Source of the DNA: Dehalococcoidales bacterium
GTDB taxonomy: Bacteria; Chloroflexota; Dehalococcoidia; Dehalococcoidales; Fen-1064
Direction: 5' to 3'
Length of the DNA stretch: 5,336 nucleotides
Assembly: GCA_028712845.1 (NCBI GenBank)
Contig: JAQTPO010000130.1
Span: forward strand, 1 to 5,336
The position numbers and the translations under genes were made by a program. Shown piece by piece: positions 4,847 to 5,336 of the stretch. The notes under the pieces are model-generated. The model ran no database searches. It was not told the DNA's origin and saw only the letters and a list, made by a program, of their open reading frames with translations. Numbering within the stretch: position 1 is the stretch's first letter; every line of letters starts with the position of its first letter.

Positions 4847-4859
4847 CAGCGAAACGCTG
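4847..4859 (-). repeat. small intercistronic hairpin between the two MaoC genes
   Basis: Immediately after the TAA at 4862-4860 the minus strand reads CAGCG-TTT-CGCTG, a 5-bp perfect stem with a 3-nt loop. No T run follows, so it is unlikely to end transcription. It might tune the relative expression of the two subunits, or be chance. Confidence 0.35.
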
Positions 4860-5336
4860 TTATTTTTCGTGAATTCTCCAGCCGCCGCCCGCACAAATCA
4901 CCTCACCGTGTTGATTGAAGAACACATTTTCATGGTGCACCCACAAACGGTTTGCTTTGATATACTTATCGTTGAGCGTTCTTTTCAGAGTGATGGTGTC
5001 TCCCGGTCTCGCCGGCACATTGTACGACCATTTCTGTCCCAGGTTGACAACACCGGTCATTCTAATGTCATCCTCCTCATGCGTGCACTCGAAAAGAAGT
5101 AATCCGTGGATACCCGGCGGGGAAATAATGCCGCCGAATTGCGATTTTTTTGCCGCCTCTTCATCGAGGTACATCGGATTCATGTCCTCTGAAGCTTCCG
5201 CGAGTTGCTTGATTGCTTCGCGGGTAAGCGTAAACGATTTGGTGGGAATATCCTCCCCGATGACGATTTCGTCCCATCGTTTTCTGGTTACATCCGTCTT
5301 CCGGAAATTCGGGGCTTTTGCCCGGTCTTCTTGCCA
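4860..5336 (-). CDS. MaoC-like (FAS1-type hotdog) dehydratase subunit lacking the catalytic His, partial at the window edge
   Basis: The frame is open from the window edge (5336) to TAA at 4862-4860, giving 158 visible residues; the start lies outside. No ATG, GTG or TTG occurs in the first 51 visible codons, so a start at the Met at 5183 would discard real domain sequence such as RWDEIVIGEDIPTKSFTLTR, the usual opening of a hotdog domain in this family. The MaoC motif region reads ASEDMNPMYLD, with Asp and Asn-Pro kept but Tyr where the catalytic His should be, followed by GGIISPPGIHGLLLF and a conserved-looking RPGDTITLKRTL. This matches FAS1-like N-terminal dehydratase halves, which bind substrate while the partner supplies catalysis. 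The partner would be the next gene, 50 bp downstream with a full D/H motif. A single bifunctional ancestor split in two, or the common two-subunit arrangement, explains the pair equally well. Confidence 0.85.
   Translation of the reverse strand, partial: WQEDRAKAPNFRKTDVTRKRWDEIVIGEDIPTKSFTLTREAIKQLAEASEDMNPMYLDEEAAKKSQFGGIISPPGIHGLLLFECTHEEDDIRMTGVVNLGQKWSYNVPARPGDTITLKRTLNDKYIKANRLWVHHENVFFNQHGEVICAGGGWRIHEK

Noticed and set aside
4810..4896. N-terminal extension of the MaoC protein from a TTG at 4896
   Set aside because: It overlaps the end of the preceding gene, has no MaoC resemblance, and the ATG at 4809 has its own GAGGG site.

Overview
The window looks like a piece of bacterial chromosome with compact genes, clear AGGAGG-type ribosome binding sites and sigma70-like promoters. 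Its content is CoA-thioester chemistry (two crotonase-fold proteins and a split MaoC-type hydratase) beside a small membrane-anchored molybdenum oxidoreductase module. This would suit an anaerobic or facultative organism that degrades acids or aromatics. Together with a GTCATTCCCGCG...CGGGAAT intergenic repeat it makes me think of Chloroflexota (Dehalococcoidia-like) or a deltaproteobacterial lineage, but no marker gene here fixes the taxonomy, so this is a low-confidence guess.

Layout. Positions 1-192 hold no supportable gene but carry a good extended -10 promoter for a stand-alone cyclic-nucleotide-binding-fold protein (193-690, +). Convergent to it is a two-gene operon on the minus strand: a small three-helix membrane protein that is probably a b-type cytochrome (start best placed at 1774, stop at 1409), followed by a sulfite-oxidase/MsrP-fold molybdopterin lipoprotein (1398-718). 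The stop codon of the first gene lies inside the Shine-Dalgarno of the second. A perfect TTGACA element drives this operon from the intergenic region shared with the divergent first crotonase gene (1946-2713, +). A 251-bp gap then carries two strong inverted repeats. The second crotonase (2965-3777, +) has a heavily altered active site. A perfect 28-bp palindrome flanked by A and T runs separates it from a convergent zinc-ribbon membrane protein (4264-3836, -). Finally, a minus-strand pair encodes two single-hotdog MaoC-family subunits: an upstream one without the catalytic His, cut by the window edge (5336-4860), and a downstream one with the full D-x-N-P-x-H motif (4809-4369).

How the genes may work together. 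The crotonases and the MaoC pair could all act on enoyl-CoA or related thioesters in a degradative pathway. The MaoC pair probably makes one heteromeric hydratase. The molybdoenzyme and its membrane partner probably form a separate extracytoplasmic redox unit. The cyclic-nucleotide-fold protein has no DNA-binding domain. Its convergent position gives no operon link to the redox pair.

The most interesting points are the compact two-gene molybdenum/membrane module, the second crotonase lacking the usual glutamates and oxyanion-hole glycines, the hairpin-plus-repeat element between the crotonases, and the split hydratase with its His-to-Tyr change. No CRISPR array, tRNA, rRNA or transposase gene is visible.
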